DNA of 64,000 bases from Halomonas halocynthiae DSM 14573 (GTDB taxonomy: Bacteria > Pseudomonadota > Gammaproteobacteria > Pseudomonadales > Halomonadaceae). The notes under the pieces are model-generated. The model did not search any database and had not been told where the DNA came from. It was given only the letters and a program-made list of their open reading frames with translations. The position numbers and the translations under genes were made by a program. The stretch spans positions 318,317 to 382,316 of the forward strand of contig NZ_KE384440.1 of assembly GCF_000425725.1 (NCBI RefSeq). Direction: 5' to 3'. Shown one piece after another: positions 24,679-32,630 of the stretch (the stretch's first letter is position 1; the number at the start of each line of letters is the position of its first letter).

Positions 24679-25398
24679 ATGAGTCAGCGTCAGCCCCGAG
24701 CAGGCAATGGTGTAGGTAAAAATGGTGATGGGGCCAAGCGTCACGAAGAGATCTACCACTCTATCAGCACCGCCATCATTGAGCACCGTCTCAAACCCGG
24801 CGCGCGGTTGCGTGAAGATGCGCTTGCTGACGTGTTTGGTGTCAGCCGAACGGGTATTCGTAAAATTCTCCAGCGTTTGGCATTGGAGCAGTTGGTGACA
24901 CTGACACCACGACGTGGTGCCAGCGTGACTCGGCCCACTGCTGATGAGGCGCGAGATGTGTTTGAAGCTCGTCAGATGGTCGAGTGTGGTTTGATGCACA
25001 GCGTTGCTCAGCGGGCAACAGCTCGTGATCTTAGTGCGCTGCGTGATATTGCTCAGCGTGAGCATGATGCGTTACGCAGAGGGGAAAGAAGTATCGCCAT
25101 TAAGCTTTCAGCTGAGTTTCATGGCCGCTTGGCGAGTATTTCAGGAAATACTGCGCTAAGTGATTTTGTTGAAGGGTTGTGCTCGCGTTCTTCGCTGATT
25201 TTGGCGGTGTATGGTAACTCTGGCCACCTGGGCTGTGAGTCACATGACCATGATGACCTGATTGGCCTGCTTGAAAACCGGCAGGGAGATAAAGCACAAG
25301 CATTTATGAGCAGCCATTTGGACGCGATAGAAGCGTCGCTATCCATTCGTGATGAAGAAGAGGAGTCGCCAGACCTGTATCAGGTGTTTTCTGGCTAA
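24679..25398 (+). CDS. GntR family (FadR/FCD) regulator, likely of purine catabolism
   Basis: 239 aa. N-terminal winged HTH (residues about 20-85: [30 protein letters not shown] type, here [20 protein letters not shown]), C-terminal FCD ligand domain with the metal-binding His pattern in [12 protein letters not shown] and [12 protein letters not shown]. It sits in the middle of the urate cluster with a GTATAC site 37 bp before its start, and the recurrent TTGTATACAA sites have the GT..AC half-site form recognised by FadR-type GntR proteins, so it is the best candidate regulator of the whole region. A paralogue lies at 44952. The effector could be urate, allantoin or an analogue. Confidence 0.85.
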   Translation: [239 protein letters not shown]

Positions 25399-25450
25399 AC
25401 CTCATGACGGCCCAAGTGTGTTCGCCATAGCCATCGTGTTCACTATGGTT

Positions 25451-26254
25451 TTATTGTGCGTCTTCAATCGCCTTTAGCGCAGCCCGTGTGGCGGCATTAA
25501 CGGCTACCAGTAATGGCACATCGAATTGTGGTTGCAGTCTTAGCGCTGAAGCAGAGAGGGGGCCGCCACCCATGATGACTGCTTCTGCAGCGTCCTCAGA
25601 GATTGAAAGTTTCACCGCTTCAGCAAGCGCCATGTCTAGCGCTTCAGGAGACAGCACTAGCTCGTTAGGGTCGCCAGGGGTCACTCTGACACCACGGTAA
25701 AGTTCTTCGTAGCCCAATGACGCTGCTTTAAGACGAAATGATTCAATCAGGGCTTCGTCTGGCGTAACTGTAACGATGCCGAACTCTCGGCCGCCCCGTG
25801 CTGCTTCATGAAAGACTTCTTCTCCGATACCAAAAACAGGGATGTCCACCTCCTCGCGTAACTCTTCAAGGCCGGGGTCGCTGAATGCTGAGACGATAAT
25901 AGCGGCGACGTTGTCATCCTTAGCTGCCTCTACGCCAACGCCTACCACACCTGGGGTCGCATCAATCATATCTTGTGGCGTCGTCAGCAGTGGTGGGGCT
26001 GTGCTATTGCTGCGCTCAATGATGATAGCTTTTCCACTGACTTCGTCTCGAGCCAGGTTGGCCATTGAATGAGTTGCGTTGGTGTTTGAGTTAGGGTTGA
26101 TCAGAACGATTGCTTTAAGGTTCTCTGGGTTACTTGCTGACGTGGTCGTGGGCTGCTCGGCTTGAGATAGGGAGGTGAATGAAAAAAGGCTGCAGCTTAT
26201 TAGGACAGGGGCAAATAGCTTACGTTTCATGGGCAACGAAAAGGGGGTTGTCAT
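25451..26254 (-). CDS. Exported Asp/Glu/hydantoin racemase-family protein lacking catalytic cysteines
   Basis: 267 aa. Residues 1-32 form a clear signal peptide (KRKLFAPVLISCSLFSFTSL, cleavage after SQA), so the protein is exported; residues 47-267 are a PF01177-type racemase domain (IVLINPNSNTNAT, EFGIVTVTPDEAL). In the cytosolic neighbour at 27818 the two catalytic Cys are in VACFGDPG and VLGCGGMA; here the matching strings are VSAFSDPG (Ala123) and VIMGGGPLS (Gly229). Both general acid/base residues are therefore gone, and a two-Cys racemisation is not possible. Start at the ATG ending at 26254 has GGAG upstream. Last gene of an operon with the NCS1 permease; a periplasmic binder for a ureide is one possibility. 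Confidence 0.85.
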   Translation of the reverse strand: MTTPFSLPMKRKLFAPVLISCSLFSFTSLSQAEQPTTTSASNPENLKAIVLINPNSNTNATHSMANLARDEVSGKAIIIERSNSTAPPLLTTPQDMIDATPGVVGVGVEAAKDDNVAAIIVSAFSDPGLEELREEVDIPVFGIGEEVFHEAARGGREFGIVTVTPDEALIESFRLKAASLGYEELYRGVRVTPGDPNELVLSPEALDMALAEAVKLSISEDAAEAVIMGGGPLSASALRLQPQFDVPLLVAVNAATRAALKAIEDAQ

Positions 26255-26384
26255 TATTTTGGCACTCCATTTATTAGTTGTTGTCATGCGTTTTTTGCTT
26301 TTTGAGTTTGCCGTGGGCAGGCGAATAGCTCTACCCACGACACCATGCAGCTTATCGGCTGGTCACGTAGACGGTGTCAGCTGA

Positions 26385-27758
26385 TCAGTTGCAAAAACGT
26401 TGGCAAGGAGCCCAATAGCGCATAAGCAGCAGGTAGGTCAGGCCGGCTGGAATCAAGCTGGCGTACCAGGACACCTGTGAGAATGAAAGGGCGGCTGCGA
26501 TGCCGACAACGGTTGCGATCAATGCCGCTGGGTTGAAGCCACGATAAGGGCCGTGTTCGTCATATAGCTTATCGAGGTCTAGAGAGCGGCGACGAATCAG
26601 AAAATAATCAACCACCATGACCGCAAAGATCGGACCTAGGAAAGCGGAATACGTTTGTACGAACAGCTGCAGGCCAGCGGCCGACTCATCTTTGACCAGC
26701 TCCCACGGGAAGGTGGCAAATGGCAGCAGGCAGACAATAGTGACTGATTTGCGGAAGCTCAGCTTGAAAACGTCCATCAGTACATAGGTGGGAGGTACAA
26801 CATTATTCAGTACGTTAGTGGTGACCTGGGCAAAAGCAATAAACAGCAGAGTGGTCATTAGCAGAGGCGTATTATCTACTGCGTTGGCAAAGACTTGGAT
26901 CGGGTCGGCGACGCCTGTTGCTTCAGATACCATGTAGCCGATCAGCCCCATGAATAAGGTGCAAGGCAGGATTGACATCGCATAAATAGTGGTTAGTAAG
27001 CCAGGGCCAGAGCCTTTCTTTAGCTCGCGAGCATAGTCGCTAACATTAAGAATCATTGTTGAATAAATGCCTAGGAACAGCATAGTGGCACCCCAGAAGG
27101 GTACGCCCCATGAGCCTTCCATCGTCAGCAAGTTGCTAGACAGGACGTCGCCATAGCGCTGAACCGTACTGTAGAACATGTACATCAGTGCCAGCAAAAT
27201 AAAGCCACTGCCAAAGTTTTCTAGCCATTTGATGCCTTGGAACCCCATGTATGACAAAGCGAGCTGTAAAAACTGAAAGCCAATGAAGAACACGATGAGG
27301 TTATCGAAGCCAAACAGAGTTGCAGACACCATGTTGAGTGCGCCCGCGCCAATCCAACTCTGAAAACCAAACCAGACAATTGCGGGAACGGCGCGTACAA
27401 GGCCTGGAATCCGAGTGCCTTGGAAGCCGAAAGCGCTACGTGCTTGTACCATGAACGGAATACCGTATTTGTAACCGGCCGCTCCATTCAGCGCTAACGC
27501 AATACCAATGATAAAACAGCCAATGGCAATAGCGATTGTCGCCTGGAGTAAGTTCAGAGTACCGACAACGCTGGACCCCATGGTGAAGGTGCCGATGGAG
27601 ACGCAGCCGCCAAACCAAGCTAAGAGGTAAGAAAAACGTCCCATTATGCGCGTTTCTTGGGGGGCTAGAGATTCTTCTCCGGCACTCTTAGTCGTTGGTG
27701 CTTGCTGCTGTGGGCTGGTATTGCTGCCCCCTGTGGGGCTAGAGGTTGGTGTGCTCAT
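26385..27758 (-). CDS. NCS1 family nucleobase/hydantoin/allantoin permease
   Basis: 457 aa, twelve predicted helices, LeuT-like fold. Landmarks: GGCVSIGTFTMGSSVVG (TM1), GIPFMVQARSAFGFQGTRIPG (TM2-3) with RAVPAIVWFGFQSWIGAGALN, the nucleobase-stacking Trp region seen in Mhp1 and PucI, and NVSDYARELKKGSG. Substrate within the family (allantoin, hydantoin, uracil, cytosine) cannot be fixed by eye; the adjacent racemases and PuuE point to allantoin. Lies 59 bp downstream of the cytosolic racemase on the same strand. C-terminus ends with an unusual short Cys-containing tail (APCQRFCN). Confidence 0.88.
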   Translation of the reverse strand: MSTPTSSPTGGSNTSPQQQAPTTKSAGEESLAPQETRIMGRFSYLLAWFGGCVSIGTFTMGSSVVGTLNLLQATIAIAIGCFIIGIALALNGAAGYKYGIPFMVQARSAFGFQGTRIPGLVRAVPAIVWFGFQSWIGAGALNMVSATLFGFDNLIVFFIGFQFLQLALSYMGFQGIKWLENFGSGFILLALMYMFYSTVQRYGDVLSSNLLTMEGSWGVPFWGATMLFLGIYSTMILNVSDYARELKKGSGPGLLTTIYAMSILPCTLFMGLIGYMVSEATGVADPIQVFANAVDNTPLLMTTLLFIAFAQVTTNVLNNVVPPTYVLMDVFKLSFRKSVTIVCLLPFATFPWELVKDESAAGLQLFVQTYSAFLGPIFAVMVVDYFLIRRRSLDLDKLYDEHGPYRGFNPAALIATVVGIAAALSFSQVSWYASLIPAGLTYLLLMRYWAPCQRFCN

Positions 27759-27817
27759 AGTGGCCTCTCGGCTTGTGGTTGTTATTTAAAGCTAAATAAC
27801 CGTGGCATCAGCTGTTG

Positions 27818-28570
27818 TCAGCGACGCGCCAGGTTGAGTTCGGACAAGTGGGCGAAGCCACCCGTAAAGCGCTTAGGGCGTGGGTAAGCGAGGTCGCCTA
27901 TTTTGCTGGTTTGCAGGCCGAGTCCAACTAACGCTTCGGCCAGCTTTACTGCGGCTGTTACGCCTTCTATTACGGGCAACCCTACTTCACGGTTAATGGT
28001 TTCAGTTAGGTTGGCCATGCCGCCACAGCCCAACACGATGGCACCGATGCCGTCTTCGTCACGGGCGAGACGGCACTCAGCGATGATTTTTTCAAGGGCG
28101 CGGTCGCTGTCGTCTTCAAGGTCCAGTACCGGAATTTCGGCGGCGCGTACCCGGCGGCAGTGATGGCGAAAGCCATACTGGTCGAGCAGGTGTTCCGCAA
28201 TGATGCCGGTGCGAGAGAGGGTAGTGACCACCGAAAAGCGGGTAGCAATTAGCGTCGCCATGTGAAAGGCGGCTTCGGCGATGCCTATTACCGGCGCGTG
28301 GGTGGCTTCGCGAGCGGCAAGTAGCCCGGGGTCGCCGAAACAAGCGACGACGTAGGCGTCTACCTGAGCTTCACGATCCACGCGCATGATTTCTTCGAGC
28401 ACACCCACGGCACTGATAGCTTCATCGAAGTGCCCCTCGATAGAGACTGGGCCGCTAGCAGGGTTTGATGCGCTGACCCGGGTTCCTGGGGCAGCAATCA
28501 CTTTGCCTGCGTCGGCAATTGTCTCTGTCATGTCTAACGTGGTGTTGGGGTTAATCAGGTGAATATGCAT
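27818..28570 (-). CDS. Asp/Glu/hydantoin racemase family protein, probable allantoin racemase
   Basis: 250 aa cytosolic enzyme, similar to HpxA/HyuE. Both catalytic cysteines are present: Cys77 in VVACFGDPG and Cys182 in LGCGGMANL. N-terminal HIHLINPNTTLDMTETI is the phosphate- or ureide-binding loop of the family. Its product would interconvert R- and S-allantoin so that stereospecific allantoinase can use both. First gene of a three-gene unit with the NCS1 permease and the exported paralogue, and it has a candidate operator 34 bp before its start. No metal or cofactor is expected. Confidence 0.88.
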   Translation of the reverse strand: MHIHLINPNTTLDMTETIADAGKVIAAPGTRVSASNPASGPVSIEGHFDEAISAVGVLEEIMRVDREAQVDAYVVACFGDPGLLAAREATHAPVIGIAEAAFHMATLIATRFSVVTTLSRTGIIAEHLLDQYGFRHHCRRVRAAEIPVLDLEDDSDRALEKIIAECRLARDEDGIGAIVLGCGGMANLTETINREVGLPVIEGVTAAVKLAEALVGLGLQTSKIGDLAYPRPKRFTGGFAHLSELNLARR

Positions 28571-28603
28571 GCGGAGTGCTCTTGTGAACTAAGTTTTGTA
28601 TCT

Positions 28604-28613
28604 TTGTACACAA
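28604..28613. promoter_or_regulatory. Putative purine-regulon operator upstream of allantoin racemase
   Basis: TTGTACACAA (9/10 to TTGTATACAA) embedded in TTTGTACACAAA, 34 bp upstream of the racemase start on the minus strand. Confidence 0.55.
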
Positions 28614-28752
28614 AGTATCTCGTTATTAAATGCGATGCAAGGGCCGGATACGGGAGGTGTATTGATATTTAATTCGTTCAAAAACAATAGATTGGTGTGT
28701 TTTTTTGCGTTAATAGCTGTTTTTTCTGGCAGTGATTAGTGAGAAAATTCAC

Positions 28753-28769
28753 ACACTTTTAAAAAGTGT
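28753..28769. promoter_or_regulatory. AT-rich palindrome ACACTTTT-A-AAAAGTGT
   Basis: Two 8-bp arms separated by one base; too tight for an RNA hairpin, so a protein-binding site is more likely. It lies 18 bp from the operator at 28788. Confidence 0.45.
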
Positions 28770-28787
28770 ACTTATTTTTTTTATGTA

Positions 28788-28797
28788 ATGTATACAA
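28788..28797. promoter_or_regulatory. Putative purine-regulon operator in the puuE leader, distal
   Basis: ATGTATACAA contains the exact 9-mer TGTATACAA also found at 20542 and 22733. Confidence 0.55.
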
Positions 28798-29054
28798 TAT
28801 GTTTTTTGTTGAGCCGACCTTGTTTTGCTAGTGGCATGATGGGTTCTGCATGGCGTGTGAGGCCCAGAAAAATGCGAGCGTCGTGCGTTTATTTCTGTTT
28901 GTTAGATGGGGTGTCTGGTTTTTACTGTGTGTCGTAGTGAGGGGCTTGTCGACCGGTGCTGTTGCTATTTAAGGGGGATTGCAAGGCTCGGACAGGAAAG
29001 GTTCGGAGAGAATATCAAGGCTTGATGATTCTATGGATACACTCTATTTTGTCT

Positions 29055-29064
29055 TTGTATACAT
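29055..29064. promoter_or_regulatory. Putative purine-regulon operator in the puuE leader, proximal
   Basis: TTGTATACAT; its first nine bases are the reverse complement of the recurring 9-mer. 184 bp before puuE. Confidence 0.55.
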
Positions 29065-29247
29065 TCTTGATCGATGGCCGTGATGACAGCCAAAGGCACT
29101 GCATGACGCTTTCATTTTCTGGCCTCGCTAATTGCCACTTTTTGCGGCATTGAGCGGTTCCAACAAAAATACTGTCGTGTCTCCAGCTTGTTTGTTGCAG
29201 CAAAGACTCAGCAGGGGTAACACGATGAAACTACTCAGGAGTTTGCT

Positions 29248-30180
29248 ATGAATACGCCATCCTCAACCCATTATCCTCGTGACTTAGTTGGTTATGGTCG
29301 TACACCGCCACATGCCAACTGGCCCGGTAAGGCGAAAATCGCTGTTCAGTTTGTGCTCAATTATGAAGAAGGCGGAGAGAACTGCGTATTGCACGGTGAT
29401 GCAGGGTCTGAGCAGTTCCTTTCTGAAATCATTGGTGCTGACAGTTATCCGGATCGTCACCTGAGCATGGAGTCGATCTATGAATACGGCTCGCGGGCGG
29501 GTGTATGGCGTATCCTGCGAGAATTTGAGCGCCGCGGACTGCCACTGACCGTATTTGGCGTGGCCATGGCGCTTGAGCGGAACCCCGAGGTAGCACAGGC
29601 ATTTAAAGAACTGGGCCATGAAGTTGCCTGTCATGGCTATCGCTGGCTGCACTATCAGAACACGCCGGAAGCGGTTGAGCGTGAGCATATGCGCAAGGCC
29701 ATCGAGATCTTTGAAAACCTCTACGGCGAGCGCCCTCTGGGCTGGTACACCGGTAGGGACAGTCCGAATACGCGGCGTCTAGTGCTGGATGAGGGGGGCT
29801 TCCTCTATGACAGTGACAACTATGGCGATGATCTACCATTCTGGACCCAAGAAGCTGATAGCTCGGGTCAACAGCATTCGCACTTGGTTGTACCGTATAC
29901 CCTCGATAGCAATGACATGCGTTTTGCTGCCCCTCAGGGTTTCAATACGGCGGATCATTTCTTTACCTATCTGCGCGATGCCTTTGATGTGCTCTATGCT
30001 GAAGGTGACGAATCACCCAAGATGCTGTCGATTGGCATGCATTGTCGCCTGCTAGGTCGTCCAGGCCGCTTCCGTGGCTTGCAGCGCTTTTTGGATCATA
30101 TTGCAGCTCACGACCGAGTATGGGTTGCGCGGCGTGTCGATATCGCCCGTCATTGGGCTGAGCATCATCCAGCCCCTTGA
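29248..30180 (+). CDS. puuE: Allantoinase PuuE (polysaccharide deacetylase-like)
   Basis: 310 aa cytosolic member of the NodB/CE4 superfamily that opens S-allantoin to allantoate; unrelated to metal-dependent cyclic amidohydrolase allantoinases. Strings PRDLVGYGRTPPHANWPG, SYPDRHLSMESIYEYGSRAG, ELGHEVACHGYRWLHY and GWYTGRDSPNTRR are all typical. The usual CE4 zinc aspartate is replaced in this subfamily. ATG 29248 has AGGAG 8 bases upstream. Starts the operon with allA and the ureidoglycine aminohydrolase gene. Confidence 0.95.
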   Translation: MNTPSSTHYPRDLVGYGRTPPHANWPGKAKIAVQFVLNYEEGGENCVLHGDAGSEQFLSEIIGADSYPDRHLSMESIYEYGSRAGVWRILREFERRGLPLTVFGVAMALERNPEVAQAFKELGHEVACHGYRWLHYQNTPEAVEREHMRKAIEIFENLYGERPLGWYTGRDSPNTRRLVLDEGGFLYDSDNYGDDLPFWTQEADSSGQQHSHLVVPYTLDSNDMRFAAPQGFNTADHFFTYLRDAFDVLYAEGDESPKMLSIGMHCRLLGRPGRFRGLQRFLDHIAAHDRVWVARRVDIARHWAEHHPAP

Positions 30181-30251
30181 CCTCTGTACTGTGATCGCCC
30201 CGCGGTGGGTGGTATTTCCCGCCGCTATCAACCTTTCTGTCAGGAGGCAAG

Positions 30252-30740
30252 ATGCTAGAACTTGTCGCACAACCGCTTACCGCCGAAGCGTTTGCGCCTT
30301 TTGGCGACGTGATCGATTCGCGCACGTCAGATCATTTTCCGATTAACGCAGGGCGCACCCAGCGTCATCATGATCTGGCCCAGGTAGAAACGCTGGGTGA
30401 AAACGCTCGACCGTTGATCAGTATTTTTGTTAGTCAGCCGGTGGAGGTGCCGCTGGTGCTGCCCTTGCTTGAACGCCACCCGCTGGGTAGCCAAGCCTTT
30501 GTGCCGATGCACGAGGAGCGCTTTATTGTCGTGGTGGCGCCAGCTGGTGAAAGCATTGAGCCAGATAGCGTGAGAGCCTTCGTGACGGATGGGCGCCAAG
30601 GGGTGAATTACGCTCCTAGCACTTGGCATGCCATTCAGTCGGTACTGGATCGCGTGGGTGAGTTTCTGGTGGTAGACCGGGGGGGTGATGGCAATAATTG
30701 TGAAGAATACGCTATCAATATCCGTGTAACTCTGGCCTGA
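30252..30740 (+). CDS. allA: Ureidoglycolate lyase
   Basis: 162 aa, usual length for AllA. Cleaves S-ureidoglycolate to glyoxylate and urea. Conserved strings AFAPFGDVIDSR, SIFVSQPVEVPLVLPLLERHPLGSQAFVPM and GVNYAPSTWHAI are present; the last two form the cupin-like active site. GGAGG lies before ATG 30252. It lies 71 bp after puuE. The glyoxylate formed would feed gcl about 8 kb downstream. Confidence 0.95.
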   Translation: MLELVAQPLTAEAFAPFGDVIDSRTSDHFPINAGRTQRHHDLAQVETLGENARPLISIFVSQPVEVPLVLPLLERHPLGSQAFVPMHEERFIVVVAPAGESIEPDSVRAFVTDGRQGVNYAPSTWHAIQSVLDRVGEFLVVDRGGDGNNCEEYAINIRVTLA

Positions 30741-30809
30741 CGTCACCTTATGAGTGCTTATTTAGCGTGAACCGTTAGAAGAGAACAACAGCGAACAAGA
30801 GGAAGTTTT

Positions 30810-31646
30810 ATGACAAAACACACGTATTATGCTCCCAAAGGTGGCCATCCAGGTCAGAAGGTAATGACGACCGACCGGGCTATGTTCACCGAGGCGTTTG
30901 CCGTCATTCCCAAAGGGGTGTTTGGTGATATTGTTACCAGCAATTTGCCGCATTGGGAAAAGACGCGTTTGTGGGTATTGTCGCGCCCGCTCTCAGGCTT
31001 CGCCGAGACGTTTTCTCAGTACATCATGGAAGTGTCGCCAGGTGGTGGCAGCGATCGTCCTGAGTCCGACGCCGGTGCCGAAGGGGTGCTGTTTGTGGTC
31101 GACGGCGAGATGCAACTGACCTTGGCTGGTGAGACTCACCACATGACCACTGGCGGTTATGCATTTATTCCGCCCGGCAGTGACTGGTCGCTGCGCAACA
31201 CCTCCAATGCACCGGTAAGCTTTCACTGGGTGCGTAAAGCCTATGAGCAGGTCGATGGCATCGACATACCCGAGGCTTTTGTTACTAATGAAAATGACAT
31301 TGAGCCGACGGTCATGCCGGACTGCAATGAAGTGTGGAAAACCACGCGCTTCGTTGACCCCAGCGATATGCGTCATGACATGCATGTCAATATTGTGACG
31401 TTTCAGCCAGGTGGCGTCATTCCCTTTGACGAAACCCACGTGATGGAACACGGCCTCTACGTACTGGAGGGCAAGGCGGTCTATCACCTAAATCAGCAGT
31501 GGGTAGAGGTTGAAGCGGGCGATTACATGTGGCTACGCGCTTTCTGCCCACAGGCTTGCTATGCCGGTGGGCCAGGTCCGTTCCGCTACTTACTGTATAA
31601 GGATGTTAACCGCCATATGGCGCTGCCATACGGTAGCAGGGGCTGA
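30810..31646 (+). CDS. allE: (S)-ureidoglycine aminohydrolase (bicupin)
   Basis: 278 aa with two cupin domains, N-terminal (about residues 60-130) and C-terminal (about 180-265, with the Mn-binding EHGLYVLEGKAVYHL pattern). Converts S-ureidoglycine to S-ureidoglycolate and ammonia. The start MTKHTYYAPKGGHPGQ is the family N-terminus; AAGAGGAAG precedes ATG 30810. Its presence implies that allantoate is degraded by an amidohydrolase that yields ureidoglycine, rather than by allantoicase alone; some databases name the family bifunctional allantoicase/aminohydrolase, so a direct link to allantoate is not excluded. End of the puuE operon. Confidence 0.93.
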   Translation: MTKHTYYAPKGGHPGQKVMTTDRAMFTEAFAVIPKGVFGDIVTSNLPHWEKTRLWVLSRPLSGFAETFSQYIMEVSPGGGSDRPESDAGAEGVLFVVDGEMQLTLAGETHHMTTGGYAFIPPGSDWSLRNTSNAPVSFHWVRKAYEQVDGIDIPEAFVTNENDIEPTVMPDCNEVWKTTRFVDPSDMRHDMHVNIVTFQPGGVIPFDETHVMEHGLYVLEGKAVYHLNQQWVEVEAGDYMWLRAFCPQACYAGGPGPFRYLLYKDVNRHMALPYGSRG

Positions 31647-31680
31647 GTTAAGCCCCCCGATGGCAGTATCATGTGGTTAC

Positions 31681-31712
31681 CACTGACACCCGTCGATTGG
31701 CGGGTGTCAGTG
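31681..31712. terminator. Bidirectional hairpin after the puuE operon
   Basis: CACTGACACCCG (31681-31692) with CGGGTGTCAGTG (31701-31712), 12 bp, loop 8 nt. Separates convergent transcripts; no long T run. Confidence 0.7.
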
Positions 31713-31783
31713 TGTGAAACGCTTGGCATGAGAGTTTAGCGAGGCTGTGCTAAACGTAAAGCGCGTGGCCACAACGATGTTAT

Positions 31784-32479
31784 TCAGTTTGGCTGCAAGC
31801 GTTGGCGTACCGCATCACCCGTTTTTTGCATATGCAAGCTCATGATTGCTGAAAGCGCGGGTCCGTCGCGCTTCTTAAGCGCTTGTAGGATGAGCTCATG
31901 CTCTTCGACTGATTGCTCCCAGCGTTCAAGCTGCATGTTGGCGGCATAGCGTGCACGAGTTACCTTGGTCATGAGAGAGGGCGCTAGTTTATGTAGTACG
32001 CGATTGCCCGATATCTCGGTAAGGCGATGATGTATGTGTTGATTGAGTCTGAAGTACTCTGACCGCTCTTGATTTTGGTAACACGCCACCATTTGGTTAT
32101 GAATAGATTGTATCTCTGCGATTTCCTCATTGCTTGCGCGATCAGCAAGCAAGCTGCCAGATAACCCTTCCAGTACGGCCATCACGTCGAATAAATCGCT
32201 AACTTCCTGTGGGTCGATTTCGGTAACGTGAGCGCCACGGTTTGGTAAAAGTTCGATGAGTCCTTCATTTGCAAGAACTTTAAGAGCCTCGCGTAGCGGG
32301 GTTCGAGAAACGCCAAACGTCTCACAAAGGTGTTTTTCTGAAATACGGCTTCCAGGAGCCAGCATGTTTTCGAGGATCATTAATCTGAGCCGCTCTGCGA
32401 CGGCTTGGTAAAGCGATGGCGAGTGCACAATTTCCAATGCAGGGTTAGCGGTAGGAGGTGGCTTGATAACGTCGCTCAT
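31784..32479 (-). CDS. GntR family (FadR/FCD) regulator of the ureide-TRAP module
   Basis: 231 aa. Winged HTH APGSRISEKHLCETFGVSRT and all-helical FCD domain with its His metal site in RLNQHIHHRLTEISGNR and EHELILQALKKRD. Start at the ATG ending at 32479 preceded by AGAGGA; the longer frame lacks a site. Divergent from the AMDase-like gene, with an 18-bp perfect palindrome in the shared gap, the likely operator. Only distantly similar to the two other GntR proteins of the window. Confidence 0.88.
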   Translation of the reverse strand: MSDVIKPPPTANPALEIVHSPSLYQAVAERLRLMILENMLAPGSRISEKHLCETFGVSRTPLREALKVLANEGLIELLPNRGAHVTEIDPQEVSDLFDVMAVLEGLSGSLLADRASNEEIAEIQSIHNQMVACYQNQERSEYFRLNQHIHHRLTEISGNRVLHKLAPSLMTKVTRARYAANMQLERWEQSVEEHELILQALKKRDGPALSAIMSLHMQKTGDAVRQRLQPN

Positions 32480-32582
32480 GGAAATTCCTCTTTTTCCCAC
32501 TACGGGCTTGTTCGTATTGTTTTAATTATTTTTGAAAAATAGTTTTGCAAAATTTACGTTTTGTGCAAAGCTCAAAGGAAGT

Positions 32583-32600
32583 AATTTTGAATTCAAAATT
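32583..32600. promoter_or_regulatory. 18-bp perfect palindrome, probable GntR operator
   Basis: AATTTTGAATTCAAAATT, two perfect 9-bp halves, 30 bp upstream of the AMDase-like gene start and 104 bp upstream of the divergent GntR gene. The site is A/T-rich but exact over 18 bases. Confidence 0.6.
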
Positions 32601-32630
32601 CAGAATACAGCAAAAACAAGGATAATGCTC

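Larger units (their letters stand above)
28571..29247. other. Regulatory intergenic region between allantoin-racemase unit and puuE unit
   Basis: 677 bp, the longest gap in the window, between divergent operons. It contains three TTGTATACAA-type sites (28604, 28788, 29055), an 8-1-8 palindrome ACACTTTT-A-AAAAGTGT (28753-28769) and a T8 run (28775-28782). No supportable gene; two short reading frames near 28960-29200 lack a start with a ribosome site. Confidence 0.6.

Noticed and set aside
28956-29203. Short frames on both strands before puuE
   Set aside because: No ribosome site, no recognisable domain, and one overlaps the operator at 29055.
29891-29902. GTATAC in the puuE coding sequence
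   Set aside because: Core hexamer expected about 16 times in 64 kb; no flanking TTG/CAA match, inside a gene.
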